This document shows, in pieces, positions 18,256 through 27,169 of a stretch of DNA of 64,000 nt. Within the stretch, counting starts at the first letter, position 1; every line of letters begins with the position of its first letter. The translations under genes were made by a program, and so were the position numbers. The notes beneath the pieces are model-generated. The model was not told the origin of the DNA and searched no databases. It saw only the letters and a program-made list of their open reading frames with translations. Source of the DNA: Helicobacter bilis (GTDB lineage Bacteria > Campylobacterota > Campylobacteria > Campylobacterales > Helicobacteraceae). The DNA lies in NCBI RefSeq assembly GCF_001999985.1, contig NZ_CP019645.1, positions 372,001-436,000 of the forward strand, written 5' to 3'.

Positions 18256-18891
18256 ATGTTTAGCGGACTTGTGAGACAATTTGCAAAAGTGCGTTTTTAT
18301 CGCGATCAAATCCTGTGTTTAGAATCTGATTTAAACCCAAATATAGGCGATAGTATAGCAGTTAATGGAGCATGTCTTACCGCCATAGAAAGCACAAAAA
18401 CGCATTTTAGCGTAGAGCTTAGTAAAGAGAGTGCCTCATTAATCGCCACAGAAAACTTGCAAGGGCTAGTGCATATCGAGCCAGCCTTGCGTTTAGGCGA
18501 TGGATTGCATGGACATATCGTGCAGGGGCATATTGATTCTATCGGCGTGATAAAGTCTAGAGAAATGCAGGCAAATCAGCATGTTTTCCACATAGAAACA
18601 ACGCAAAAAGCCCTATCTTACATGGTAGATAAGGGCAGTGTATGTATTGATGGCATTAGCCTTACGATACATGAAGTGCAAGATTCTAGCTTTAGTCTTG
18701 TGATAATCCCACATACAATGCAGAATACACTTTTTATGGATTACAAGATAGGTCGCAGAGTAAATATTGAGACAGACATTATCACACGAAGCATTGCAAA
18801 TATGTTTCATAAATATATGCTAACTCACAATAATCCTAGTAAAAAACAAGCCATGCAGGATATGTATGATTCTATAACGCTTTTGTATTGA
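18256..18891 (+). CDS. ribE: Riboflavin synthase, alpha subunit
   Basis: A 211-residue enzyme that dismutates two 6,7-dimethyl-8-ribityllumazine molecules into riboflavin. It has the expected two lumazine-binding repeats: MFSGLVRQ with GDSIAVNGACLTAI, then HGHIVQGHIDSIG, and in the second half KGSVCIDGISLTIHEV. The start MFSGLV corresponds to the canonical MFTGI; GGAG lies six bases upstream of ATG 18256, so the four-codon-longer frame is rejected. The name ribE or ribC depends on convention. Confidence 0.93.
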   Translation: MFSGLVRQFAKVRFYRDQILCLESDLNPNIGDSIAVNGACLTAIESTKTHFSVELSKESASLIATENLQGLVHIEPALRLGDGLHGHIVQGHIDSIGVIKSREMQANQHVFHIETTQKALSYMVDKGSVCIDGISLTIHEVQDSSFSLVIIPHTMQNTLFMDYKIGRRVNIETDIITRSIANMFHKYMLTHNNPSKKQAMQDMYDSITLLY

Positions 18892-19003
18892 TTTGGGGTT
18901 GTTGTTTAAGGTTTTAATATCAGCGATCAATAATAAGCTATTGCATATAGCAATAAATCCACATTTTTTCTTTGCTTAAAATGATAAATATGAGAATCTA
19001 AAC

Positions 19004-19009
19004 TATAAT
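19004..19009 (+). promoter_or_regulatory. Putative -10 element of the Eis-like gene
   Basis: TATAAT thirty bases upstream of the ATG at 19034, with an AAGGAAAG ribosome site between them. Confidence 0.45.
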
Positions 19010-19033
19010 TTCATATTTAAACAAAGGAAAGCC

Positions 19034-20287
19034 ATGAAAAAATCACAATTAAAAAAAGAACTCACATTAAGGCAACTTGTAGCAGATGATGTAGAAGAGT
19101 TTAATGAGCTTTTGCGTTATGCCTTTCAAGTAACAGAAAAAGATCTTTTGACATTTGGCTGGAATAATGCCGCTATTAAGCAGTCAAAATACCCTGTGTT
19201 AAAAAATGCCTATGTGCTTGGCTGGTTTAATAAAGACAAACTAGTCTCTCAAATCGCACTTTATCCTATGCAAATAAACATTTATAATAGCATTTTTGAG
19301 ATGGGTGGTATAACAGGCGTTGCGACTTATCCAGAGTATTCTGGCATTGGTCTTATGGCAGATTTAATGAAAGAGATTCTATCAACTATGCGGAAAAATA
19401 AGCAAAGCATATCCTGCCTATATCCTTACTCAATCCCCTATTATCGCTCTCGTGGCTGGGAGATTGTAAGTGATAAAATGACTTTTAGCATGAAAGACCA
19501 CCAAACTCCAAAAGTCCCAAAAGTCGATGGAATCATACAAAGGGTAGATTGTGATAATAAGGACTTAATCGCCCTGCACGATGAGTTTGCAAAACAAACG
19601 CATGGCTGTCTTATCCGCAATAAACTCGCATGGGATGAGTATTGGCGGTGGGATGTCGATGATGAGGTGATCGCAATCTATTATGATAGCAACGACAAGC
19701 CCACAGGCTACATTGTGTATCTGCTAGAAAATGATGTGTTTAAAATCAAAGAGTTAGTCTATCTCAATGAAGAAGCCCATTATGGAATCTGGGGTTATAT
19801 AAACGCACATCAATCTATGTTTGATAAGGTAAAAGGAGCAAATTATAGCAATCATAACCTTGCATTCTTGCTAGAAGATGGACATATAAAAGAGACCACA
19901 CAGCCCTATATCATGGCAAGAATCGTTGATGTTATGCAGTTTTTATCACAATATCCTTTTGATTCCATCAATATGAATGTTATGCTTTGCTTTATTGTGA
20001 GTGATCCTTTGCTTGAGTGGAATAATAAGCAATTTATCGTGCAGTTTAGCCCAAACGTAAAGCAAGTAAAGGTTATGGAAAGAGAGACTAGCTCTAGCCT
20101 TGAAGACTTAGGGGATTCTATCTATACGCTACATATTAATATCCAAACACTCACAACCATGCTTATGGGATATAAGCGACCGCTATATTTACGACAGATT
20201 AATAGGCTTGATGCAGACGACATAACAATTGATATTTTAGAAGAGATTATCCCGGAGGGGAAAGCGTATTTTAGTGATTATTTCTAA
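19034..20287 (+). CDS. Eis-like GNAT N-acetyltransferase
   Basis: A 417-residue protein of the Eis family: an N-terminal GNAT acetyltransferase domain (acetyl-CoA loop region GVATYPEYSGIGLMADLM, about residues 95-115), a second degenerate GNAT domain, and a C-terminal sterol-carrier-like domain (about 320-417). The length matches the family (about 400). Eis enzymes acetylate amines such as aminoglycosides or polyamines; the substrate here is not predictable. The gene has AAGGAAAG before ATG and is transcribed alone. Confidence 0.87.
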   Translation: MKKSQLKKELTLRQLVADDVEEFNELLRYAFQVTEKDLLTFGWNNAAIKQSKYPVLKNAYVLGWFNKDKLVSQIALYPMQINIYNSIFEMGGITGVATYPEYSGIGLMADLMKEILSTMRKNKQSISCLYPYSIPYYRSRGWEIVSDKMTFSMKDHQTPKVPKVDGIIQRVDCDNKDLIALHDEFAKQTHGCLIRNKLAWDEYWRWDVDDEVIAIYYDSNDKPTGYIVYLLENDVFKIKELVYLNEEAHYGIWGYINAHQSMFDKVKGANYSNHNLAFLLEDGHIKETTQPYIMARIVDVMQFLSQYPFDSINMNVMLCFIVSDPLLEWNNKQFIVQFSPNVKQVKVMERETSSSLEDLGDSIYTLHINIQTLTTMLMGYKRPLYLRQINRLDADDITIDILEEIIPEGKAYFSDYF

Positions 20288-20456
20288 TTGCTTGGATGCA
20301 ATATATAGATTTTTGAGACTAGATTCCATGTTTTTATATACTTGCCTTAACATGCGATGTTCTCTACAATAATGATTATTTTGAAATTAACGATTATTTT
20401 GTATTATTACAAGATTATTTGGTAAGAATATTTCAAATGATTTGCAAGGATAGGGC

Positions 20457-21248
20457 ATGTTAGATCCAAAGTTTGAGAAATTACTCCATTCATTAAAACA
20501 AGCACGAGATATTGATGATTTAGCAAAAATATCTATGAAAAATATAGATTCAGAAGATTATAGTGAGCCACAATTTGCTAATAACGCACAAGCCCAAAGT
20601 GCTTTCATGCAAGTCGCCCCGAGTCTTTTATCCGCAAATTTTTTATACTTAGCACAAGAGATAGAATCTGTTGTAAAAGGGGGGTGCGATCTCTTACATA
20701 TTGATGTAATGGATGGGCATTTTGTGCCAAATATGACACTTGGTCCTTGCGTATTAGAGGGGATTAAGGACATAAGTGAGATCCCGCTAGATATACATTT
20801 TATGGTTGAAGATGCAAACTTTTTTGTTGATTTATATGCGCCTTTAGGACCAAAATATATGAGTGTGCATATTGAGAGTGAAAAGCATTTGCACAGACTG
20901 ATACAAAAGATTAGATCTTATGGAATCTCACCTGCTATCGCCCTCAATCCGCACACACCACTTGATGGATTGAAATATATTCTTACCGATATTGATATGG
21001 TGCTTATCATGAGTGTGAATCCGGGCTTTGGCGGACAGCAGTTTATCCCAAATATGATAGAAAAAATAGCAGATTTAAAAGATATGATTCTAATGCGAAA
21101 CCCACAATGCCTTATAGAAGTTGATGGCGGTATCAATGATACAAATATCCATGCCCTAAAAAATGTCGGCGTTGATATAGCTGTCGCTGGTAATTATATC
21201 TTTAAGCAAAAGGACAGAAAGCTGGCTATACAGAAACTAAAGGTGTAA
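20457..21248 (+). CDS. rpe: Ribulose-phosphate 3-epimerase with N-terminal extension
   Basis: A TIM-barrel epimerase converting ribulose-5-phosphate to xylulose-5-phosphate in the pentose phosphate pathway. Family motifs are all present: VAPSLLSANF, LLHIDVMDGHFVPNMTLGP, DIHFMVE, HIESE, VLIMSVNPGFGGQQFIP and EVDGGIN, with the catalytic Asps in the second and last. The usual length is about 217 residues; here 263, because about 48 residues precede VAPSLLSANF. The extension starts at a well-placed ATG (AAGGA six bases upstream) and is helical and acidic, so it is probably real, with unknown purpose. Confidence 0.93.
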   Translation: MLDPKFEKLLHSLKQARDIDDLAKISMKNIDSEDYSEPQFANNAQAQSAFMQVAPSLLSANFLYLAQEIESVVKGGCDLLHIDVMDGHFVPNMTLGPCVLEGIKDISEIPLDIHFMVEDANFFVDLYAPLGPKYMSVHIESEKHLHRLIQKIRSYGISPAIALNPHTPLDGLKYILTDIDMVLIMSVNPGFGGQQFIPNMIEKIADLKDMILMRNPQCLIEVDGGINDTNIHALKNVGVDIAVAGNYIFKQKDRKLAIQKLKV

Positions 21249-21425
21249 ATTTATAGGCAAGGTATATAGCAATGTGGTCTTTATTTGGTTTTAGAGCCTA
21301 ATCTCCTAAAGGAAATTTATCTATAAAGCACGGACAAATACATTCATTTAACATTAAAAGAATATGTCGAGTAGAATTTGTAATAAAACTTTAAAGTTGT
21401 TATGGGTGTGAAGTGAATATTGTGC

Positions 21426-21431
21426 TATAAT
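21426..21431 (+). promoter_or_regulatory. Extended -10 promoter of the sialylation locus
   Basis: TGCTATAAT (hexamer at 21426-21431), 41 bases upstream of the first sialyltransferase start codon. It is the only strong -10 seen between rpe and the locus and could drive the whole gene string. Confidence 0.55.
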
Positions 21432-21561
21432 GTACTCCGACAATTAACAATAAAATAAGAGAGGAATGACTGTGTTGCATTATACACATTCAAATGCCAA
21501 TAGATATGCCATCATAGCTGGTAATGGACCAAGTCTAAAAGAAATAGATTACACAAGACTA

Positions 21562-21574
21562 CCCCCCCCCCCCC
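21562..21574. repeat. C13 phase-variation tract in sialyltransferase copy 1
   Basis: Thirteen C's directly after the codons for TRL. This length ends translation after 37 codons; 12 or 15 would be ON. Confidence 0.9.
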
Positions 21575-22498
21575 ATATGTAGTTGTAATACTAGTTTTGA
21601 TATAAATGATTACGATATATTTCGCTGCAATCAATTCTATTTCGAAGATAAATATTTTTTAGGCAAAAAAGTAAAATTTGCTTTTGCTATTTCACCTTTT
21701 CTTTTTGAGCAGTCCTATACATACAAAACATTATTGTATGCAAGAGAATATGAGATAGAAAATATTGTCGTTTCAGATTTTAACCTTAAGCATATGGATT
21801 CATTTTATTTAAGATATTCGCATGTATTTGATGATGTGGTATGTGGCTCAAAACAGCTGTTCAATCTAAGGGATTTTTACGCCTTTATACGCTATAATGA
21901 GTTATATCATGAAAGGAGAATAACTTCTGGAATCTACATGTGTGCATTTGCCGTTGCATTGGGATATAAGGAAATCTATATAGCAGGTATTGATTTATAT
22001 GGTGCAAAAGATGCTTATGCATTTGATACTATGCAGAAAAATTTGTTAGCAATATTTCCATATTTTAGCACTACACCAGGCAACTTTCACTCAAAAGAAA
22101 TAGATATTGAAGCCCTACATTTTTTGGAAAAATATTATGGAGTAAAATTTTATAGCATATGTCCAAATAGCCCAATAAATAGATATATCCCCTTAGCAAC
22201 CTCGCAAAACATCGTCACTTTTCAAGTTGAAGAAAGAAGAGAAGATTCTATAAGAGATGTACTGATACCTTCCGTTAATGCATATGAAAGGTTAAATTAT
22301 GGGGTAGAGCCTAATCTTTGGCGTATTCATCCATTAGAGAAACAACGAGAGTTAGACATATTTCGTTATAAACAAGCACTAAAAAATAATATCATTTATA
22401 GATTGTGTAAAGACTTTATAGCATTGCCAAATGCTATACGCCGACATATAAAGGGATGTTGGTTGAATAAAAAAATGCAAAAATTTATTAAAACAAAT

Positions 22499-22511
22499 GG
22501 GGGGGGGGGGG
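22499..22511. repeat. G13 tract near the 3' end of sialyltransferase copy 1
   Basis: A second homopolymer in the same gene, about 35 codons before its stop. Changing its length would end the protein immediately after the glycine run (TAA at 22512-22514 or TGA shortly after) instead of at 22627. Confidence 0.85.
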
Positions 22512-22616
22512 TAACACCCACGATTGATGAAAAAACAAATAGTATTTATAAGAAACAATGCCACATTTCTATATATCACACATGTATTATATGTCATATC
22601 TCTATGGAGGGCAATA

Positions 22617-23597
22617 ATGCAAAATAATGAAATGATAAATAATAAATATGCTATTGTAGCAGGAAATGCTCCGAGTCTTGCAGAGATAGATTATAAAAGG
22701 TTGCCTCTAAAATATGATGTATTTCGCTGTAATCAATTCTATTTTGAAGACAAATATTACTTAGGAAAAAGTATTAAGGCAGTAACTTTTGCAACCCAGA
22801 TGCTTGCAGAACAGATATATACAACACTTCACTTGAATAGCAATAATGAATATAATATAGAATCTGTTTTTATTGTACAGCATCATGTACTACCAACAAC
22901 ACCAAGGGAACTTGAGTTGGAAAGATTGGTGCAAATATTCCGCCACAATGTTTTCATACAAACATTGTATGAAGGTAAATATTCATGCAACATTGAAGCA
23001 TTTTTAGAGTATATAAAATTACAAAAATTATATTACTATAAAAATCCAACTTCAGCTATTTTTCTTTGTGCGATCGCAGTATCTATGGGGTATAAAGAAA
23101 TCTATTTAACAGGAATTGATTTTTATGAGAGTGGAGACTATGCATTTAATGTTTTACAAGAAAATATTCTGCACCTTATGCCTCATTTTAGAATGGATAT
23201 AGACAGCAAACAATTTGGTAATAAAAATGAGTTCAGTTATCACTCAAAAGAAGCAGATTTAGAGGCACTCACTTTTCTAAGCAGACATTATGGGATAAAG
23301 TTTTATAGCTTATGTCCAAACAGTCCATTAACACAATATTTCCCACTAGCACCCATTACGAATAATACTTTTATACCAGAAGAAAAGCCGCAAAATTACA
23401 CAAAAGATATATTGATACCGCAGGGAAAAGGAGTAAAATATATGCAAGATGCATTAAGGTTTAACTTGCACCTGCATGATGAAAAGTTGCAAAAAAGAAA
23501 CAGGATTAAAAACAATTTTTACTTTAAAATCTTCGATGATTTAATGCGACTGCCACGAGACATGAAACATTATTTTAAAAATTTAAAGAAAGGATAA
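22617..23597 (+). CDS. GT42 sialyltransferase, copy 2 (no 5' tract)
   Basis: A 326-residue GT42 sialyltransferase that transfers sialic acid from CMP-sialic acid to cell-surface glycan. Motifs in order: KYAIVAGNAPSLAEIDY (nucleotide binding), DVFRCNQFYFEDKYYLGK, TGIDFYESGDYAFN (catalytic tyrosines), SYHSKEADLEAL (general-base His), FYSLCPNSPLTQY, and the membrane-proximal C-terminal helix LMRLPRDMKHYFKNLKKG. Unlike copies 1 and 3 it has no homopolymer after the first motif, so it should be constitutively readable. ATG 22617 is chosen for the GGAGG six bases upstream; the longer frame starting at 22524 is rejected. The gene overlaps the end of copy 1 by 11 bases. Confidence 0.92.
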   Translation: MQNNEMINNKYAIVAGNAPSLAEIDYKRLPLKYDVFRCNQFYFEDKYYLGKSIKAVTFATQMLAEQIYTTLHLNSNNEYNIESVFIVQHHVLPTTPRELELERLVQIFRHNVFIQTLYEGKYSCNIEAFLEYIKLQKLYYYKNPTSAIFLCAIAVSMGYKEIYLTGIDFYESGDYAFNVLQENILHLMPHFRMDIDSKQFGNKNEFSYHSKEADLEALTFLSRHYGIKFYSLCPNSPLTQYFPLAPITNNTFIPEEKPQNYTKDILIPQGKGVKYMQDALRFNLHLHDEKLQKRNRIKNNFYFKIFDDLMRLPRDMKHYFKNLKKG

Positions 23598-23600
23598 AAT

Positions 23601-23684
23601 ATGACAACATTTAATATAGAACAATTAGAAATTGGGGAATCTAGTCCACCAAGCATGAAATGTTTGTTATCTTGGCTTAATTAG
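23601..23684 (+). pseudogene. Truncated 5' end of neuB (duplication scar)
   Basis: Immediately after sialyltransferase copy 2, an ATG reads MTTFNIEQLEIGESSPPS, nearly identical to the first 17 residues of the intact neuB at 24947 ([17 protein letters not shown]), then runs into unrelated sequence and stops after 27 codons. The spacing after the preceding gene (three bases) also equals that before intact neuB. This is a remnant of an ancestral sialyltransferase-neuB junction left by duplication. Confidence 0.85.
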
Positions 23685-23911
23685 TTGGCGTTAGAAATAT
23701 GAGAGAATGTGTAATATTGCTATATTTAAGGAAGCATAAAAGAGTGTTTCAATAATATTAGGCGAAGATATTGTCGAACAAATTGATACATGGCATAAGC
23801 ACAAGGGTACAAATATTTATTATGCTGAATTTTATGTGAAATATACAGCAAGACAATATCACATCAAATTATGCTACAATCACAACTTAAAATCACAACA
23901 AGGATATTTTT

Positions 23912-24943
23912 GTGTTAGACAACATATGTTCAGCATCCACAACAAATTCCCATAAAAGTCTCAAAACAAAGAATGAAAATATAGACTCAAATAAATATGC
24001 TATTGTCGCTGGTAATGGACCAAGTCTAAAAGAAATAGATTACACAAGACTACCCCCCCCCCCCCGTAGTTGTGATACAAACAGTTACGATGTGTTTCGC
24101 TGCAATCAGTTTTATTTTGAAGATAAATATTACTTAGGCAAAAATATTAAGGCAGCAACTTTTGCTACACAGACATTTGCAGAACAATTATACACAACAC
24201 TTCATTTGAATAGCAACAATGAATATAATATAGAATCTGTTTTTCTTCCTTCAAGTCATGTATTACCAAAAGCAAAAAAAGAGTTTGAGCTTGAAGTGCT
24301 TACAAAAATTTTTAATCATGATTCTTTTGTGCATAGAATGTATGGTGGAAAATATTCTCATAATATTGAAGCTTTTTTAGAATATTTAAAAATACAAGCA
24401 ATGTTTTTTGGTAAGCACCCAACCTCAAGCATCTTGCTTTGTGCTATTGCTGTATCTATGGGATATAAAGAGATTTATTTAGCAGGGATTGATTTTTATG
24501 AAGGCAAAGCGTACGCGTTTGATACTTTACAAAAAAATTTATTGAAACTCATGCCTAAATTTAAACAGGCTGTTGCTGATGAATTTAATCCAAATAGAAA
24601 GCCAAGCTATCATTCTAAAGAAGCAGATTTAGAGGCACTCACTTTTCTAAGCAGACATTATGGGATAAAGTTTTATAGCTTATGTCCAAATAGTCCATTA
24701 ACACAATATGTTCCATTAGCACCCATCACAAATAATATCTTTATGCCTACTGAAAAACCAAGCAACTATACAAAAGATATATTGATACCAAGTGCTTATG
24801 ATATAGAACGCATAGAAATTGCCATGCCAAAAAATAACAAATGGAATAGAATGCACAACAATATCTATTTTAAAATATTTAGCGATTTAATACGACTGCC
24901 ACGAGATATGAGACATTATTTTAAGAATTTAAAGAAAGGATAA
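23912..24943 (+). CDS. GT42 sialyltransferase, copy 3, phase ON
   Basis: A 343-residue GT42 sialyltransferase. Motifs: KYAIVAGNGPSLKEIDYTRL, a four-proline run from a C13 tract (24053-24065), DVFRCNQFYFEDKYYLGK, AGIDFYEGKAYAFDT (catalytic tyrosines), SYHSKEADLEAL (general base) and the C-terminal basic helix LIRLPRDMRHYFKNLKKG. At 13 C's the frame is open, so copy 3 is ON. The start is GTG 23912 with AAGGA seven bases upstream, parallel to copy 1. Its 3' third is nearly identical to copy 2. neuB follows after three bases, making a tight operon. Confidence 0.92.
   Translation: MLDNICSASTTNSHKSLKTKNENIDSNKYAIVAGNGPSLKEIDYTRLPPPPRSCDTNSYDVFRCNQFYFEDKYYLGKNIKAATFATQTFAEQLYTTLHLNSNNEYNIESVFLPSSHVLPKAKKEFELEVLTKIFNHDSFVHRMYGGKYSHNIEAFLEYLKIQAMFFGKHPTSSILLCAIAVSMGYKEIYLAGIDFYEGKAYAFDTLQKNLLKLMPKFKQAVADEFNPNRKPSYHSKEADLEALTFLSRHYGIKFYSLCPNSPLTQYVPLAPITNNIFMPTEKPSNYTKDILIPSAYDIERIEIAMPKNNKWNRMHNNIYFKIFSDLIRLPRDMRHYFKNLKKG
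24053..24065. repeat. C13 phase-variation tract in sialyltransferase copy 3
   Basis: Thirteen C's at the same motif position as in copy 1. Here the downstream frame fits 13, whereas copy 1 needs 12 or 15. Confidence 0.9.
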
Positions 24944-24946
24944 AAC

Positions 24947-25990
24947 ATGACAACATTTAATATAGAGCATTTAGAGATTGGAGAATCTGTCCCACCGCTT
25001 GTTATTCCAGAGATTGGTATAAATCATAATGGTAGTTTAGAGATAGCAAAGCTTATGGTAGATTCTGCTTACAGGGCTGGGGCTAAGTTAATCAAGCATC
25101 AAACACATGTCATAGACGATGAAATGTGTAGTGCAGCACAAAAGGTAATCCCGGGCAATGCGGATATAAGCATTTATGAGATTATGAAAAATTGTGCTTT
25201 AAGCTTTAATGATGAACTTGCATTAAAAGAATATACAGAAAAGAAAGGCTTGGTCTATCTTAGCACTCCGTTCTCAAGGGCGGCGGCAAATAGATTGCAG
25301 GATATGGGCGTGAGTGCGTTTAAAATCGGTAGCGGTGAATGCAATAATTATCCATTGTTAAAGCATATCGCAGGTTTTAAAAAGCCAATTATCCTAAGCA
25401 CAGGTATGAATAATATAGAATCTATTGCTAAAAGTGTAAAGATACTAAAAGATTTTGAAGTCCCATTTGTGTTATTACACACGACAAATCTCTATCCCAC
25501 GCCGCCACATCTTGTGCGATTAAACGCAATGCTAAGACTTAAAGAAGAGTTTAACTGCCTTGTTGGCTTGAGTGATCATAGCATAAATAATCTTGCATGT
25601 CTTGGTGCAGTAGCACTTGGAGCGTGTGTATTGGAGAGACATTTTACAGATTCTATGGATAGAGATGGACCTGATATAATCTGTTCAATGGATGAAAACG
25701 CATTAAAAGAGCTAATCACACAAAGCAAAGAATTATTCATTATGAAAGGCACAAGCAAAGAATCTAAAGAAGCAGCAAAAGAAGAGCAAGTAACAATTGA
25801 TTTTGCTTTTGCAAGTGTTGTAAGTATAAAGCCTATTAAAAAGGGCGAAATACTAGATATGTCTAATATTTGGGTAAAAAGACCGGGAAAAGGTGGAATC
25901 CATGCAGAAGAGTTTGAATCTATATTGGGTAAAAAAGCAGTGAGAGATATTGCAGAAAATGTGCAGATTCAATATGAAGATTTTAGATAA
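24947..25990 (+). CDS. neuB: N-acetylneuraminate synthase
   Basis: A 347-residue sialic acid synthase that condenses N-acetylmannosamine with phosphoenolpyruvate. The TIM-barrel part has [53 protein letters not shown] and GLSDHS; the C-terminal SAF antifreeze-like domain (about 285-347) carries [20 protein letters not shown], whose arginine reaches the partner active site in the dimer. The HNGS start and high similarity to Campylobacter NeuB1 favour Neu5Ac over legionaminate or pseudaminate. It lies three bases after sialyltransferase copy 3 and 24 bases before neuC. Confidence 0.95.
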   Translation: MTTFNIEHLEIGESVPPLVIPEIGINHNGSLEIAKLMVDSAYRAGAKLIKHQTHVIDDEMCSAAQKVIPGNADISIYEIMKNCALSFNDELALKEYTEKKGLVYLSTPFSRAAANRLQDMGVSAFKIGSGECNNYPLLKHIAGFKKPIILSTGMNNIESIAKSVKILKDFEVPFVLLHTTNLYPTPPHLVRLNAMLRLKEEFNCLVGLSDHSINNLACLGAVALGACVLERHFTDSMDRDGPDIICSMDENALKELITQSKELFIMKGTSKESKEAAKEEQVTIDFAFASVVSIKPIKKGEILDMSNIWVKRPGKGGIHAEEFESILGKKAVRDIAENVQIQYEDFR

Positions 25991-26014
25991 AGTTTCTAAT
26001 AAAGGGATGTAGAG

Positions 26015-27136
26015 TTGAAAAAAATAGTTTTTGTAAGCGGGACTCGAGCGGATTTCTCAAAGATAAAATCACTTATGTTAAAGATTGAAGAATCAAATGA
26101 TTTTGAGTTACATATATTTGCGACAGGCATGCACTTAAGTAAGCAATTTGGTTTAACCGTGAGAGAGATAGAAAAGTCGAACTTTAAGAATATTTATAAA
26201 TTCATTAATCATGATAGATATTATCAAATGGATTTAGCCTTATCTCATACTATTGATGGATTCTCAAAGTTTATCGCTGAATATGAGCCAGATTTAATAG
26301 TCGTGCATGGGGATAGAGTAGAGCCACTAGCAGCTAGCATTGTAGGGGCTTTAAATAATATTTTAGTAGCACATATTGAGGGCGGCGAGGTATCTGGCAC
26401 GATAGATGATAGCATTCGTCATGCTATTTCAAAACTTGCACATATCCATTTGGTGAATGATTCTAGGGCTAAAAAGAGATTATTGCAGCTTGGAGAAAAT
26501 AAGGATTCTATATTTATCATCGGTTCGCCTGATTTAGACATTTTGGATAGTGATACTATAAGTCTGGAAGACGCAAAAAGCTATTATGATATGGACTTTA
26601 AAGAATATGGCATTGTCATGTTTCACCCCGTAACAACAGAGCTAGATTCCATAAAAGCACAAAGCGATGAATTGATACAGGCACTGCAAGAAAGCAAGGA
26701 AAACTACATTATCATTTATCCCAATAATGATTTAGGTTTTAATCTCATTTTAGAATCTTATAAGAGTTTGAGAGATAATCCACATTTTAGATTCTATCCA
26801 TCCATTCGGTTTGAGTATTTTATCGCTTTACTCGAAGGTGCAAAGTTTTTAATTGGCAATTCAAGTTGCATATTAAAAGAAGCCCCATATCTAGGCATAC
26901 CAAGCGTTAATATCGGCTCAAGACAGAATGGTAGAATGGGAAGTAAGTATCCTAGTGTATTTCATGCAAATGCAATAAAAGAAGAAATTCTTCTTGCTAT
27001 ACAAAAAGCAAAAGACTTTAAACATCAACACAAACACCATAAAGCAAGAACAAAAAGCAATGAACTATTTTTTGACTTATTGCAAAAAGGCTTATTTTTT
27101 GATATACCGAAGCAAAAGAAGTTTTTAGATATATAA
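26015..27136 (+). CDS. neuC: UDP-N-acetylglucosamine 2-epimerase (hydrolysing)
   Basis: A 373-residue enzyme that turns UDP-GlcNAc into ManNAc and UDP, feeding NeuB. Family segments seen: [15 protein letters not shown] at the N-terminus, [49 protein letters not shown], and [25 protein letters not shown] near the UDP site. The start is TTG at 26015 with AAGGG eight bases upstream and VSGTRAD following as in homologues. No neuA (CMP-sialic acid synthetase) follows in the window; it must be elsewhere for the pathway to work. Confidence 0.94.
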   Translation: MKKIVFVSGTRADFSKIKSLMLKIEESNDFELHIFATGMHLSKQFGLTVREIEKSNFKNIYKFINHDRYYQMDLALSHTIDGFSKFIAEYEPDLIVVHGDRVEPLAASIVGALNNILVAHIEGGEVSGTIDDSIRHAISKLAHIHLVNDSRAKKRLLQLGENKDSIFIIGSPDLDILDSDTISLEDAKSYYDMDFKEYGIVMFHPVTTELDSIKAQSDELIQALQESKENYIIIYPNNDLGFNLILESYKSLRDNPHFRFYPSIRFEYFIALLEGAKFLIGNSSCILKEAPYLGIPSVNIGSRQNGRMGSKYPSVFHANAIKEEILLAIQKAKDFKHQHKHHKARTKSNELFFDLLQKGLFFDIPKQKKFLDI

Positions 27137-27169
27137 AGTGTAAATAGCAATTTCATACAAGGAGACACA

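Larger units (their letters stand above)
21472..22627 (+). pseudogene. GT42 sialyltransferase, copy 1, phase OFF
   Basis: The first of three tandem GT42 (Cst-I/Cst-II-like) genes. From GTG 21472 the frame reads the GT42 N-terminus (RYAIIAGNGPSLKEIDYTRL) and then a C13 tract (21562-21574), after which it stops at 21582. The rest (from DYDIFRCNQFYFEDKYFLG) is in another frame; 12 or 15 C's would join them into about 384 residues. Active-site residues of Cst-II are present in the second part: AGIDLYGAKDAYAFDT (two tyrosines) and FHSKEIDIEALHFL (general-base His). A second tract, G13 at 22499-22511, sits near the C-terminus; at this length the frame runs on and overlaps the start of copy 2. GTG is preferred over TTG/ATG neighbours by GAGG spacing. 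Confidence 0.8.

Noticed and set aside
22524-22616. Longer N-terminus for sialyltransferase copy 2
   Set aside because: The added 31 residues have no family similarity, while GGAGG is ideally placed before ATG 22617.
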